Shown piece after piece: positions 9,375-17,737 of a DNA stretch of 64,000 nucleotides. Source of the DNA: JAOSJL01 sp963704035 (lineage in GTDB: Bacteria > Actinomycetota > Acidimicrobiia > IMCC26256 > JAOSJL01). Both the position numbers and the translations under genes were made by a program. The stretch lies in assembly GCA_963704035.1 (NCBI GenBank), contig CAVPGR010000004.1, forward strand, positions 1-64,000, read 5' to 3'. The notes beneath the pieces were generated by a model. It did no database searches. It saw nothing but the letters and a program-made list of their open reading frames with translations, and was not told the DNA's origin. Position 1 is the first letter of the stretch, and the number at the start of each line of letters is the position of its first letter.

Positions 9375-10772
9375 TTAGGAAATGGTTGGATCGTTCGTGC
9401 CGGAAAGCAGTTGGTCTTTGACACCCTCGGCCATCTTCAAGTAAGGAACCGCGCCGGGAAATTTTTCGCCGATGTGCGCATGCGCCGCCGCCCAGGCTTT
9501 GTCCAGCGCCGTGACTTCGAACGGCACATAGCGGTTGTGATGGCGCACCACGGTTGGATTGCTGGTCGACTCCGAGAGCGGCTGCTCCGGCACGCTGTTT
9601 GTGTCTCTCGACTTGCGTGACAGCGCGTCGAGCCGCGCCTGCAAACGACGCTTGCCGCGGCGCATCGCAAAGTACACGGCCGCGCCGGCGGCCAGGCCCG
9701 CGATCCCGCCGGGCACGCCCAGCGAAATCAGCACCGTGGCCAACTTCGCCGAAAGCCACGGCTTCACCGCTTCGGCAATCGGATCGAGCGGCTTGACGTC
9801 CACGGGTCGCTCGACGTTCGGCGGCGCCGGATGCCCATTGCGGGCTGCGCCGGCCACCGAATCCTTGACGCTCTTCACCGCATCGCCCAACCGCTCGACG
9901 CGCGTGCTCAATCCCTGCCAGGCATCGTGTAGCTTCGCCACGAGGCCTTCCAACCGCGCAGACGCTGCGTCTCGCTCGAATCGCGCGGCGGCTCGATGGC
10001 CGGCGGCGCGTCGGGCAAAGCGTTGGCATCGGGCAGCGCCGGAGGTTTTGCCGCGATCCTCGGCGAATCGGAAAATCGCGGAGACAAGCCCGACAGAAAG
10101 CGGCGCACGCGCCCGCAAAATGTCGCGTCGACCACGCGGCCGTTGGTGCCGAACAGCACGGCGACCAGTTCGTATCGGCGGTTGAACACCGGCCCGCCCG
10201 AATCGCCGAAACGCGCGCTGCCGCTGAGCTCGAGCACTTCGCTGCCTTGCGGCCGACCGTGGAGACATATCCCAGCGCTTGCCCCCGATTGCAAAATAAC
10301 TTTCCGTCGCCGCCATAACCGCAGGAGGTGAGCGGATCGCCACGCTCGGGGAACTCCTGGGCGACCGCGACCGGCTCGACCGTCGGCGCCGTAATCGCCA
10401 GCGCCGCCAATCCGCGTAGTATCAACCCGCAACACTCGAGCGCCCACCGTGTGTCCGTCCGGAAACACGACTTGCACGTCGCCCGTTCCCTGGCGAAACA
10501 AGTGCGCAAGTGACGACGAGTCCTTGCCGGCCGTCGACGTCCACGAGCGTGCCGCTGCCCAGTGCGCGGCTGGCTCCCTGGGAATGGACGACGCGCACGA
10601 TGGCCGAGCGCACAGCGGCCGGAAGTGCATGCGTGTCGCTGCTCGGCGCCAGCGGTACAACGACAGGGCATTGGCCCGTCGCACAGCCAGCCGGCGGCGC
10701 AACTTCCCAGGGAGCCGCGCGGGTGGTCGCGGCACTTATCGCTACGATCAAGGCGAGCAGCGTGTGTTTCAT
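9375..10772 (-). CDS. Secreted trypsin-like serine protease with C-terminal membrane segment
   Basis: About 465 residues after repair. The N-terminus is a signal peptide (MKHTLLALIVAISAATTRAA). The S1-type protease domain follows: catalytic His in GLVVTCAHLF near residue 90, candidate Asp in RVDTTRGLAALAI near 120, and catalytic Ser in ARFGDSGGPVFNRR near 190, with the oxyanion-loop spacing expected of trypsin-like enzymes. A Pro/Ala-rich linker, a coiled-coil-like stretch (LSTRVERLGDAVKSVKDSV) and one hydrophobic segment (ISLGVPGGIAGLAAGAAVYF) lead to a short basic C-terminal region. Breaks lie near 10500, 10420, 10240 and 9950. Encoded second in a phage late operon, it may process virion proteins or cleave the host envelope. 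Confidence 0.76.
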
Positions 10773-10785
10773 CGTGGTTATGGCG

Positions 10786-11353
10786 TCAAAGTGAATCGAT
10801 ACTGATAGAACGGACTACGCGCAGATCGGCCGGCAGCGTCATGCGATCGGCCAGGTGCGAAACCGGATCGACGCCGCCTCCCAGCCGGTCGCTCATGGCG
10901 CAAGCCTGGCTGCAAAACGGCGGGCGGCCCGAGTGCTCGGCGTCGTGCACATCGGCGTGCACCGCCAGACGGATGACCGGCAAGTGAAGCAGCGCAGCGC
11001 TAAACACGCCCCAATAGCCGTACGCGCAGCCGGCCATTCGCCGCATGGCGCGTGTGGCGCCGCGACGATCGTACTGGCGCCAGCAGCTCCTCCGGGTTGG
11101 CCTGATAAACGTCGATCCGCGCGGGAAATCGCCTCACCTGGCTTTCCAAAGTGACCGCGCGGCCGCCGTGCCACTCGCGAACTTCCAGGCAGAACAATTC
11201 TTCATCCCACCACGCGGCCTTGGCGGCGTGCGAGTGATCGCCGCGACCGGCGATCGAAATCAGCCCGCGGCGGCGGAATAGCAGCAAGTCGCTGTCGCGA
11301 ATCTGCCGCCGCGCTTGGCGAAACTGCGCGTGGATAAGTTCGCAATCGGTCAT
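10786..11353 (-). CDS. Permuted NlpC/P60 (YiiX-like) hydrolase, one frameshift
   Basis: First gene of the phage late operon, about 190 residues. The N-terminal part shows IRDSDLLLFRRRGLISIAGR followed by GDHSHAAKAAWW, where the His of SHAA is the expected catalytic His. The C-terminal part shows PPFCSQACAMSDRL, where the Cys is the expected nucleophile, and ends VDPVSHLADRMTLPADLR. The order His before Cys is the circularly permuted arrangement of YiiX-like papain-fold enzymes, which act on lipids or peptides. The frame breaks near 11070. ATG 11353 is chosen because the longer frame would translate the terminator hairpin. In a phage it could be a cell-wall or membrane hydrolase. Confidence 0.7.
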
Positions 11354-11361
11354 GGCGTGTA

Positions 11362-11410
11362 CCAAAAAAAACGAGCCCATCACCGGCGGAAAACCGGCAA
11401 TGGGCTCGTT
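11362..11410 (-). terminator. Rho-independent terminator ahead of the phage operon
   Basis: Arms 11370-11380 and 11400-11410 pair perfectly over 11 bases, with a further inner CCGG pairing. On the minus strand the stem is followed by eight T (11371 down to 11364). It lies immediately upstream of the first phage gene (start 11353), so it blocks transcription entering from the IS element side. The operon promoter must therefore lie within a few bases, read through the stem, or be antiterminated. Confidence 0.85.
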
Positions 11411-11413
11411 CAA

Positions 11414-11915
11414 TACCTGCTGTCAATTCAGGCCCGTCAGAAACCCCTCAATCGCAAAATGCACCCTAGCAGAAGTGCTGGCTCACTTTCAAGCATTATT
11501 TTTTGGAAGAGACGCGATGAGTGCGCGTAGCTGAATTCGCAAGAGTTCAGCCAATCATCTCGCGCACGGCTGAACTCTTGGGCGTTTCAGCTACATCGGG
11601 CTGAGCGCTCGCATCAGCTCGCGCAGGGCCGAAGGCCATTTTCTCGAAAGCCTTGGGCGCAGCCCAGGGTCCGCGAGCGAATTGCATTTCCTTTGAGGCC
11701 CAACGGGCCGACACTCGAACCTGAATCTTGCCGCGGCGATACGAGTTGCGGCCCGTTGGGCCTTGATTGCGGTCGCGTGGGCTTTCAGCCCCTGGGCTGC
11801 GCCCTCGTTGTTACACACATCTCTAGCTTGGGGTTGGCCGTTTGGGAGTGTTGGGCGATGATGTGAAGCGTGTCAATGGACGCAGGGTGGCGATTCGAGT
11901 CAAGGATGACGTCAG
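11414..11915. repeat. Intergenic field of palindromic repeats left of the IS transposase
   Basis: No gene is visible here. Three elements can be seen. At 11526-11594 two arms beginning GTAGCTGAA and ending TTCAGCTAC enclose inner copies of GAGTTCAGCC, forming a long imperfect hairpin. At 11697-11709 and 11750-11762 the 13-mers GGCCCAACGGGCC and GGCCCGTTGGGCC form an inverted pair, each nearly a palindrome by itself. At 11786-11817 GGGCTGCGCCCTCGTTGTTA matches in inverted orientation the sequence just after the transposase stop. The last is a candidate IS end; the first two belong to the interspersed palindrome family seen again near 17.5 kb. Confidence 0.7.
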
Positions 11916-13463
11916 ATGCTTGCGCCGTGGGTTATCGATGAGATGAAGTCGGTGGATCTGAAGGATGCGCGATTGAATGATCGCTTGCGGCATGTGCTTG
12001 CGCAGTTGGCGGCCAGACCAACCGCGAGTATTCCCGCCGCCTGCGGAGGGCGGGCGGAGATGACCGCCGCCTATCGTTTATTTGACAACAAAAAAGTCAC
12101 CTTTGACAGCATTATCGAACCGCACGCCGAGATGACGAGGCAGCGGATGGCCGCGCAACCGGTTGTGCTGCTGGTGCAGGATACAACCGAGATCGATGTG
12201 ACTCGGCCCGAACAACAGGTCGCCGGAGCAGGACCATTGGACGGCAATTCGCGGCGCGGCGATTTGTTGCACGCGCTGCATGGATTTACGCCAGATGGAA
12301 CACCGCTGGGAACTCTCTCGGGGACGGCATGGGTGCGTGGAGAAGAGCCGGTGTGTGCCGGCTTGCCTCGTGCTGAACGTGCCGCCACGCCGATCGAGGA
12401 CAAGGAGAGCTATCGCTGGGTCGTGATGATGCAGCGGATTCGCGAGGAGGCTCGGCGGTGTCCTGCCACGCAGTGCATCAGCTTGGCCGACAGTGAGGCG
12501 GACATCTACGAATTGGTTGTCGAGGCAACTAACGAACCGCCGGCAGCGGATTGGATCGTGCGGGCCTGTCAGAATCGCGCTTTGCTGGCCGGAAATGGCC
12601 AGGAAACCACCGAGAAACTTCTGCGCGAGTATGTTCTCGAGCAACCCATATTGTTCGGCCACACGATTCAGGTTCGTGGGAGAAAAGCAAAGGTGGCTTG
12701 TGAAACTCGCGGCCGAAGACAACCACGTGAATCGCGCAAGGCTGAGGTCGCGGTTCGCGCAGCGCGCGTGACCCTGCGACCGCCGTGGCGCGAGGATCGT
12801 AAATTGCCGCCGGTGACGGTCAACGTGGTGCTGGTCAGCGAAGTGGATCCGCCCGCCGCGGATGAACCGGTCGAATGGCTGCTGTTGACCAGTTTACCTG
12901 TGGACGCGTTGGAACAAGTGCGACAGGTCATCGAATACTACTGCGTGCGCTGGATGATCGAAGTTTTCTTTCGGGTACTGAAATCGGGATGCCGAGTCGA
13001 GGACCGGCGGTTCGAACATATCGACCGTCTTCTGACTTGCTTGGCCGTCTATCTGGTCGTCGCCTGGCGGACGTTGTTCGTGTGCCGCATGGGTCGCAGT
13101 TGTCCCGACATCAGCTGCGAAGCCGTCTTTGAACCAGCCGAATGGAAATCCGTTTGGAAAGTGATGCACCGTCAAGACCCACCCCGCCAGGCCCCGACTC
13201 TGCAAGCGATGCTGCAACTCGTCGCGCAGCTGGGCGGATACGTTCCTCGGAAGAAATCGTTGCCGGGCCCACAAACCGTCTGGCTTGGACTGCAAAGAAC
13301 ACATGACTTCGCCCTCTGCTGGGAACGCTTCGGGCCCGAGTCCAGAAGCCGCCCTCCGACTTATGTGTAACAACGAGGGCTGCGCCAGGGCTCTCGAGTG
13401 TCGGGCCTTCGGCCCTGGACCGCGCTGTGAAAGAGTCCGCTGAACCCTTGCGCGTTTCAGCTA
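11526..13463 (+). mobile_element. IS4-family insertion sequence with surrounding repeat ends (boundaries tentative)
   Basis: An intact transposase is flanked by inverted repeats at two levels. The inner pair is CTCGTTGTTACACA at about 11803-11817 and TGTGTAACAACGAG at about 13365-13379, with GC-rich extension. The outer pair is GTAGCTGAA plus a CAAG-GTTCAGC core at 11526-11552 and its inverse at 13437-13463. The inner pair is the more likely true IS terminus, giving an element of about 1.58 kb; the outer pair may be host palindromes that attracted the insertion. No clear target duplication is visible at either boundary. The right outer copy overlaps the stop codon of the neighbouring HD gene. 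Confidence 0.6.
11916..13370 (+). CDS. IS4-family transposase (Tn5/IS50-like group)
   Basis: An unbroken 484-residue DDE transposase. The N-terminal DNA-binding region reads DEMKSVDLKDARLNDRLRHV with the AAYRLFDNKKVTFDSI segment typical of the IS50-like group. The catalytic acidic residues are visible as LLVQDTTEIDVT near residue 95, CISLADSEADIYE near 190, and the C-terminal YREK-like box VRWMIEVFFRVLKSG near 350 with VEDRRFE after it. Length matches the family. Unlike its neighbours it has no frameshift, so it is probably functional. Start ATG 11916. Confidence 0.93.
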   Translation: MLAPWVIDEMKSVDLKDARLNDRLRHVLAQLAARPTASIPAACGGRAEMTAAYRLFDNKKVTFDSIIEPHAEMTRQRMAAQPVVLLVQDTTEIDVTRPEQQVAGAGPLDGNSRRGDLLHALHGFTPDGTPLGTLSGTAWVRGEEPVCAGLPRAERAATPIEDKESYRWVVMMQRIREEARRCPATQCISLADSEADIYELVVEATNEPPAADWIVRACQNRALLAGNGQETTEKLLREYVLEQPILFGHTIQVRGRKAKVACETRGRRQPRESRKAEVAVRAARVTLRPPWREDRKLPPVTVNVVLVSEVDPPAADEPVEWLLLTSLPVDALEQVRQVIEYYCVRWMIEVFFRVLKSGCRVEDRRFEHIDRLLTCLAVYLVVAWRTLFVCRMGRSCPDISCEAVFEPAEWKSVWKVMHRQDPPRQAPTLQAMLQLVAQLGGYVPRKKSLPGPQTVWLGLQRTHDFALCWERFGPESRSRPPTYV

Positions 13464-14036
13464 CGATTCACGCCCGGCAACCAGTTGCTCCAACTGCTCG
13501 GCCGTGCGCCAGCTCTTCGACCAGCGGGCCGCCCCACGCTTGATGCAGCACGCGCGTCACTTCGCGATAATACCACAGCGTGCCGTCCTTGCCAGCGGTG
13601 AAGCGCGGCCAGATCGCTTCGCCCAGCGCACGATAGTCTTCCACGATCGTGCGCAGGTTGTAGAGCTTGTCCGCCGTGGAAACCAAACATACACCGGCGT
13701 CGGCAGTCGCCAGATGGGCCAGGTACTTTTCCTTGCGCGCTTGCCAGGGCGGCTTGGGGATTGTGTCCGCGTCGGTGCACGCTTCCACGATCTGGGCTAC
13801 GCGCGTGCCGAATCGCCTTTGAATCTCAAGTAGCGTCGGCTGGCCGCCTTGATCCTCCACCGCGTCGTGCAGTAGTGCTGCGATGGCTTCGTCCTCACTG
13901 CCGCCATATTCGAGCACGATGGCCGTCACGCCCAATAGATGCGCAACGTAGGGCACCCGGAACCCTTGCGAAATTGCGCGCCGTGCAGCTCAGCAGCGTA
14001 TACCAGCGCTTCGCGAAACCGCTCAGAGAGTTGCAT
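13461..14036 (-). CDS. HD-domain phosphohydrolase (RelA/SpoT-like HD)
   Basis: About 190 residues, metal-dependent phosphohydrolase fold. The metal ligands are seen as AAELHGAQFRK (first His), YVAHLLGV (second His), then AALLHDAVEDQGG (His-Asp pair plus Glu-Asp) and a later Asp in LVSTADKLYNLRTIVED. This spacing matches the hydrolase half of SpoT-like ppGpp enzymes and small alarmone hydrolases. The substrate is not shown. The frame breaks near 13955 and again near 13510, and the repaired C-terminus is AEQLEQLVAGRES. Start ATG 14036. The stop codon sits inside the outer repeat of the neighbouring IS element. Confidence 0.8.
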
Positions 14037-14049
14037 GCCTGTCGAACGC

Positions 14050-15030
14050 TTAATGGGCGTTGAAGGGCCGCGTTGCCACGCGTCCGCCTTGGCCGCCTTC
14101 GTGGAGGTTGAATTCGGCCCACACCGGCATATGGTCCGAAACCTCGAGCGCCTCGTCAACCGTCAGGTTGAACTGGCGGATCATGTCGAACACGCCCCAG
14201 CGGCCCGTGTATTCGCTGGTGGCGGTCGCGCGAAAACACCAGGTTGTCGTACAGCTTGTGCCGCGCGTGTTGGTGGCCACGCCCGAGATGGCCCAGTGCA
14301 CTTGCGGCAACTGGCCCAGCCGGCCCAAGTGATGATCGTCGACGTTCAGGTCGCCCAGAATGATCACGTCGTCCTCGCCGCGACCGTCGTCGCGCACGGC
14401 GCGAAACACGTCGGCCAGCGCGTCGAGCTCGGTCGCGCGTTTCGTCCGGATCGGTGTGAATGTTCACCAGCGAAAAGGTAAACGCCTTGCTCCGGCGGAG
14501 GTCCGCGCACGCGAAACCAGCCCACCAACGGCTCGCGATGCAAGCGATCGTCGGGATCGGCTCACGGTGTAAAGCGCCGTGCGGTCGATCTCGATGCTGG
14601 CGCGTATCGAAGACGAACGCGTACTGCTCCTTGCTCGACGTGCGGCCCAGTCGCGGGCCGATCACGAAATCATAGTGCCGCCCGGACGCGTTGATCACGT
14701 CGACGAACTGCGGCAGGAGGTCCTGCTTCGAGCGAATCTCCTGGATCGCCACGACGTCGAATTGCCGCACGATCTCGGCCAGCAGTCCGCGACGCGCGGG
14801 TTGGCGAGCTTCTTTTCGCCGAAGACTTGAATGTTGAACGACGCGACGCGAATCGCGCCCGCCGTGCGCGCGACCTTGGGCAACGACACCTGACCATAGT
14901 TGCCACTTGAGCTGCCGTCGCGCGGCACGACGTGCAGATTTTCGAGCCCTTCGATTCTGAACTTCTGCAAGAATGTGTAACCGCCGCCGCCGATGGCCGC
15001 GACAATCACCAACAAGAGAAACTTGCGCAT
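14050..15030 (-). CDS. Endonuclease/exonuclease/phosphatase-family protein, membrane-anchored
   Basis: About 325 residues with an N-terminal membrane anchor (MRKFLLLVIVAAIGGGGYTF). The DNase I-like fold is recognised by IRVASFNIQVFGE, DVVAIQEIRSK (Glu metal ligand), VIILGDLNVDDHHLG (Asp-Leu-Asn) and the terminal LEVSDHMPVWAEF (Asp-His). These are all catalytic blocks of the EEP superfamily. Whether it cuts DNA, phospholipid or phosphoprotein is not visible; the N-terminal anchor suggests it works outside the cytoplasm. Frame breaks near 14790, 14610, 14520 and 14420. The stop precedes the HD gene start by 13 bases, so the two genes are co-oriented and probably co-transcribed. Confidence 0.85.
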
Positions 15031-15188
15031 GGGCCCCTCCGTGGGCAGCGTGCGTACGAACGGCGGTCGTGGGCATCATGCCCGCACCGCAGATTCCTGG
15101 AATTCGGGCCAGGGAGAATAGACGATGCCGCCAGCAAGCTCCAGGGCAATCGCGTGCTAGCAGCACAGCGAGCGAGCTACGAAAAGTG

Positions 15189-15698
15189 CTAGCGAGTCGC
15201 TTCTCGCACCAGGTGCCGCAGCTCCGGCACGATCAGCTTCTCGACCGCCAGTCGCACCGCCGCCGGCGAGCCGGGCATCGTCAATACGACCGTGCGCTCC
15301 ATCAATCCACCGATCGCGCGGCTGAGCATCGCCGCTGCGCCGATCTCCGCATAGCTCAACGAGCGAAACAGCTCGCCATAGCCGGGCAGTGATTTCGTCA
15401 GCAGACTGCTGACCGTCTCAAAGGTCTGATCGCGACTGCTCACGCCGGTGCCGCCGGTCAGCAACACCGCAGCCACCTCGGCGTCGTCGCGAAACCTTTC
15501 CAAGAGTGCTCTCATTCTCGCAGATTCATCGGGAACGATATCTCGCGCGACCACGCGAAACCCCGCAGCCGATAGCAGATCGCAGAGCAACTGTCCGCCC
15601 GTGTCGGTTTCCGGCGTACGCGTGTCGCTCACCGTGATCACGGCGCAGGCCACGTCGGCGGGCGAGCTGGCTTGATGTTCGCGCGTGACTTGGCTCAC
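15189..15698 (-). CDS. moaB: Molybdopterin biosynthesis protein MoaB/MogA family
   Basis: Unbroken 169-residue protein of the MoaB/MogA family, which adenylylates molybdopterin before metal insertion in molybdenum cofactor synthesis. It contains AVITVSDTRTPETDTGGQLL near residue 20, VLLTGGTGVSSRDQTFETV near 85, and the C-terminal VLTMPGSPAAVRLAVEKL. Length and motif order are those of MoaB. No other Mo-cofactor gene is visible nearby. Start ATG 15698. It diverges from the HEAT-repeat gene that begins at 15833. Confidence 0.93.
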   Translation of the reverse strand: MSQVTREHQASSPADVACAVITVSDTRTPETDTGGQLLCDLLSAAGFRVVARDIVPDESARMRALLERFRDDAEVAAVLLTGGTGVSSRDQTFETVSSLLTKSLPGYGELFRSLSYAEIGAAAMLSRAIGGLMERTVVLTMPGSPAAVRLAVEKLIVPELRHLVREATR

Positions 15699-15774
15699 GG
15701 GGCGGCCCCAAGGTCTGAAATGGTCGAAATCACGGGAAACTCGCGGACAATTCGCCGTTTTCGGCTCACGCTAG

Positions 15775-15780
15775 TATACT
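15775..15780 (+). promoter_or_regulatory. Possible -10 element for the HEAT-repeat gene
   Basis: TATACT lies 53 bases before the ATG at 15833, in an A/T-richer pocket of the divergent intergenic region. No good -35 hexamer is seen at 16-18 bases upstream, so this is a weak call. Confidence 0.28.
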
Positions 15781-15832
15781 GAATAGGATGTCCCAGTTCG
15801 ATGCCAGACAGTCTATTCCGCCTTCTCGCGCG

Positions 15833-17072
15833 ATGTATCGTTTGAAGTCCACTCTTGCCATCGCGGTCGCCTGCTTTTCGCTCGCGCTCTCTGACGCGCG
15901 CCGACGTTTTTGAATTGCACAGCGGCGGATCGGTGCATGGCGTGCTGCTAAACAAAGAGGAATCGCCGCGCAAGTCGTACGTCGTGAAGACTCACCTGGG
16001 CGGTGAGGTGACGCTGGCCGCCGAACAGGTCAAAAAGGTCTCGCCGCAGACCGCGGCGCAAGTGCGCTACGACCAGATTCGCTTCAAAGCCACCGACACG
16101 GTCACCGACCAGTGGAAGCTGGCCGAATGGTGCCGCGAGAACCGTTTGCTCAAGGAACGCCGCAAGCATCTGGAGCGGATCATCGAGCTGGATCCTAATC
16201 ACGCCGATGCGCGGCACGGCCTGGGCTACAGCCAGGTGCAAGGCCGCTGGGTCACGCACGATGCCATGATGGCTGAGAACGGCTATCAGCGCTACAAGGG
16301 CGCCTGGCTCTTGCCGCAAGAAATTGAAATCAAGGAACGCACGCGCAAGGAAAAGCTCGCCAGGCAAGAATGGGCCAGCAAACTCAAGGTTTGGCATCGC
16401 AACCTGGGCACCGACAAAGAAGCCGAGGCCTTGGCCGGCATCAAAGCCATCGACGATCCGTTCGCCGTCGAAGCGTTGGCCCGCATGCTCAACGACACGA
16501 AGCAAGTATCGCCGCGCGAAGTGCGGCTGTTGTACGTTGAAGCGCTGGGCCGCATCAACGACGGCGCCGGCATGGGCGCCCTGGCCACCGCGTCGCTCTA
16601 CGATCCGGACGAGGAAGTGCGGCTCTCGAGTCTCGATCAAATCCTCGATCGCCAATATAAGCCGGCCGTAAAAAAATACGTGCAGACGCTACGCGACAAG
16701 GAAAACCTGATGGTCAATCGCGCCGCCTACTGCCTGGGCAAGATAAACGACCCGGAAGCGGTTGGCCCGTTGATCGACGCGCTAGTAACGGTGCACACGT
16801 TCAAAATCCAAAAGGGCCAGCCGGGCCAGACTCAGGCCACGTTTGGCGGACCCACAAGCGGCGGAGGTGGCGGCGGCGGATTCACCTTCGGTGGCTCCGG
16901 CGTCGAGATCGTCAAGAAGTCTTTCGAAAATCGCAGCGTGCTCGAAGCGCTCGTTGCCATCGCCGGCACGAGCTTCAACTTCGACCAGCAAGCCTGGAAG
17001 AAATGGTACGCGGCCCAGCGCCGCCCCGCCTCGGCCGATACGCGCCGCGACGGAGTGTCCGCCACGCCATAG
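15833..17072 (+). CDS. Secreted HEAT-repeat protein, one frameshift
   Basis: About 413 residues. ATG 15833 opens a signal peptide (MYRLKSTLAIAVACFSLALS) which joins after a one-base shift near 15898 to DVFELHSGGSVHGVLLN. The N-terminal part is a beta-type domain (VVKTHLGGEVTLAAEQVKKV). A tetratricopeptide-like segment follows (RRKHLERIIELDPNHADARH). From residue 190 there are HEAT-type helices: DPFAVEALARMLNDTKQVSP, YDPDEEVRLSSLDQILDRQY and NRAAYCLGKINDPEAVGPLI. A glycine-rich loop near residue 345 precedes the C-terminal helix. It is probably a periplasmic scaffold for protein-protein contacts; the partner is unknown. Confidence 0.75.
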
Positions 17073-17094
17073 CAGTGGCGCCAAGGAGGCCTCG

Positions 17095-17475
17095 ATGCCA
17101 AAACCCACCGTGGCCATTCTCGGCGCCAGCAGCGATCGCTCGAAGTTCGGCAACAAGTCGGTCCGCGCCCATGTGCACGCCGGCTACGACGTGTACCCGG
17201 TAAATCCCAAAGGGGGCACGATCGAAGGACTGACGGCGTATCGCACGCTCGACGAAGTGCCGGTCGCGCATCTCAAACGCATCAGCGTTTATCTGCCGCC
17301 GGCCGTGACGCTCTCCAGCCTGGAAGCCATCGCGGCCAAAGGCTGCGACGAGCTGTTTCTCAACCCCGGCACGGAAAGCCTCGCAGTGCTCGAGCGAGCG
17401 AAAGCCTACAGCCTCAACGCCATCCCCGCGTGCAGCATCGTCGATCTGGGTTTGAGCCCGGGGCAGTTTCCGTGA
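17095..17475 (+). CDS. CoA-binding domain protein (YccU-like)
   Basis: Unbroken 126-residue protein with a Rossmann-type CoA-binding fold: TVAILGASSDRSKFGNKSVR near the N-terminus, YDVYPVNPKGGTIEGL near 40, and CDELFLNPGTESLAVLERAK near 80. This matches the small stand-alone CoA-binding proteins (CoA_binding_2). Function is unknown in general. It follows the HEAT gene by 22 bases with a strong AAGGAGG site and is probably in the same transcript. Confidence 0.85.
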   Translation: MPKPTVAILGASSDRSKFGNKSVRAHVHAGYDVYPVNPKGGTIEGLTAYRTLDEVPVAHLKRISVYLPPAVTLSSLEAIAAKGCDELFLNPGTESLAVLERAKAYSLNAIPACSIVDLGLSPGQFP

Positions 17476-17499
17476 GGCGCTGGCAGAATATGTATTCAA

Positions 17500-17729
17500 G
17501 GGCCAAAGGCCCGATTGATATCAGCCTGGGCCAGCAGCCCAGGTTGATGAGCCGCCATGATTAACGGAAAGGGCCAACGGCCCGACCTATCGGTTGGCGC
17601 AATCGATTCGTTGCTGTGCAGATCCGATAGACCGGGCCGTTGGCCCTTGCTTCACAAAGAGGACGAAAATCGATGGGCGCGCAAACCTGGGCCGCTGGCC
17701 CAGGCTGGTATAGAACGGGCCGTTGGCCC
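17500..17729. repeat. Six alternating GGGCC palindromes (planctomycete intergenic repeat)
   Basis: No gene is visible between 17476 and 17737. The stretch carries six near-perfect palindromes: GGGCCAAAGGCCC (17500), CCTGGGCCAGCAGCCCAGG (17525), GGGCCAACGGCCC (17571), GGGCCGTTGGCCC (17634), CCTGGGCCGCTGGCCCAGG (17686) and GGGCCGTTGGCCC (17717). Two types appear, a 13-mer core and a 19-mer, in the order short-long-short-short-long-short. The same 13-mer core appears near 11.7 kb. Confidence 0.85.
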
Positions 17730-17737
17730 TCAGCGTC

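Noticed and set aside
8503..10671. A 722-codon open frame on the minus strand
   Set aside because: It mixes out-of-frame protease sequence with the true 8503-9363 gene; the protease motifs lie in other frames.
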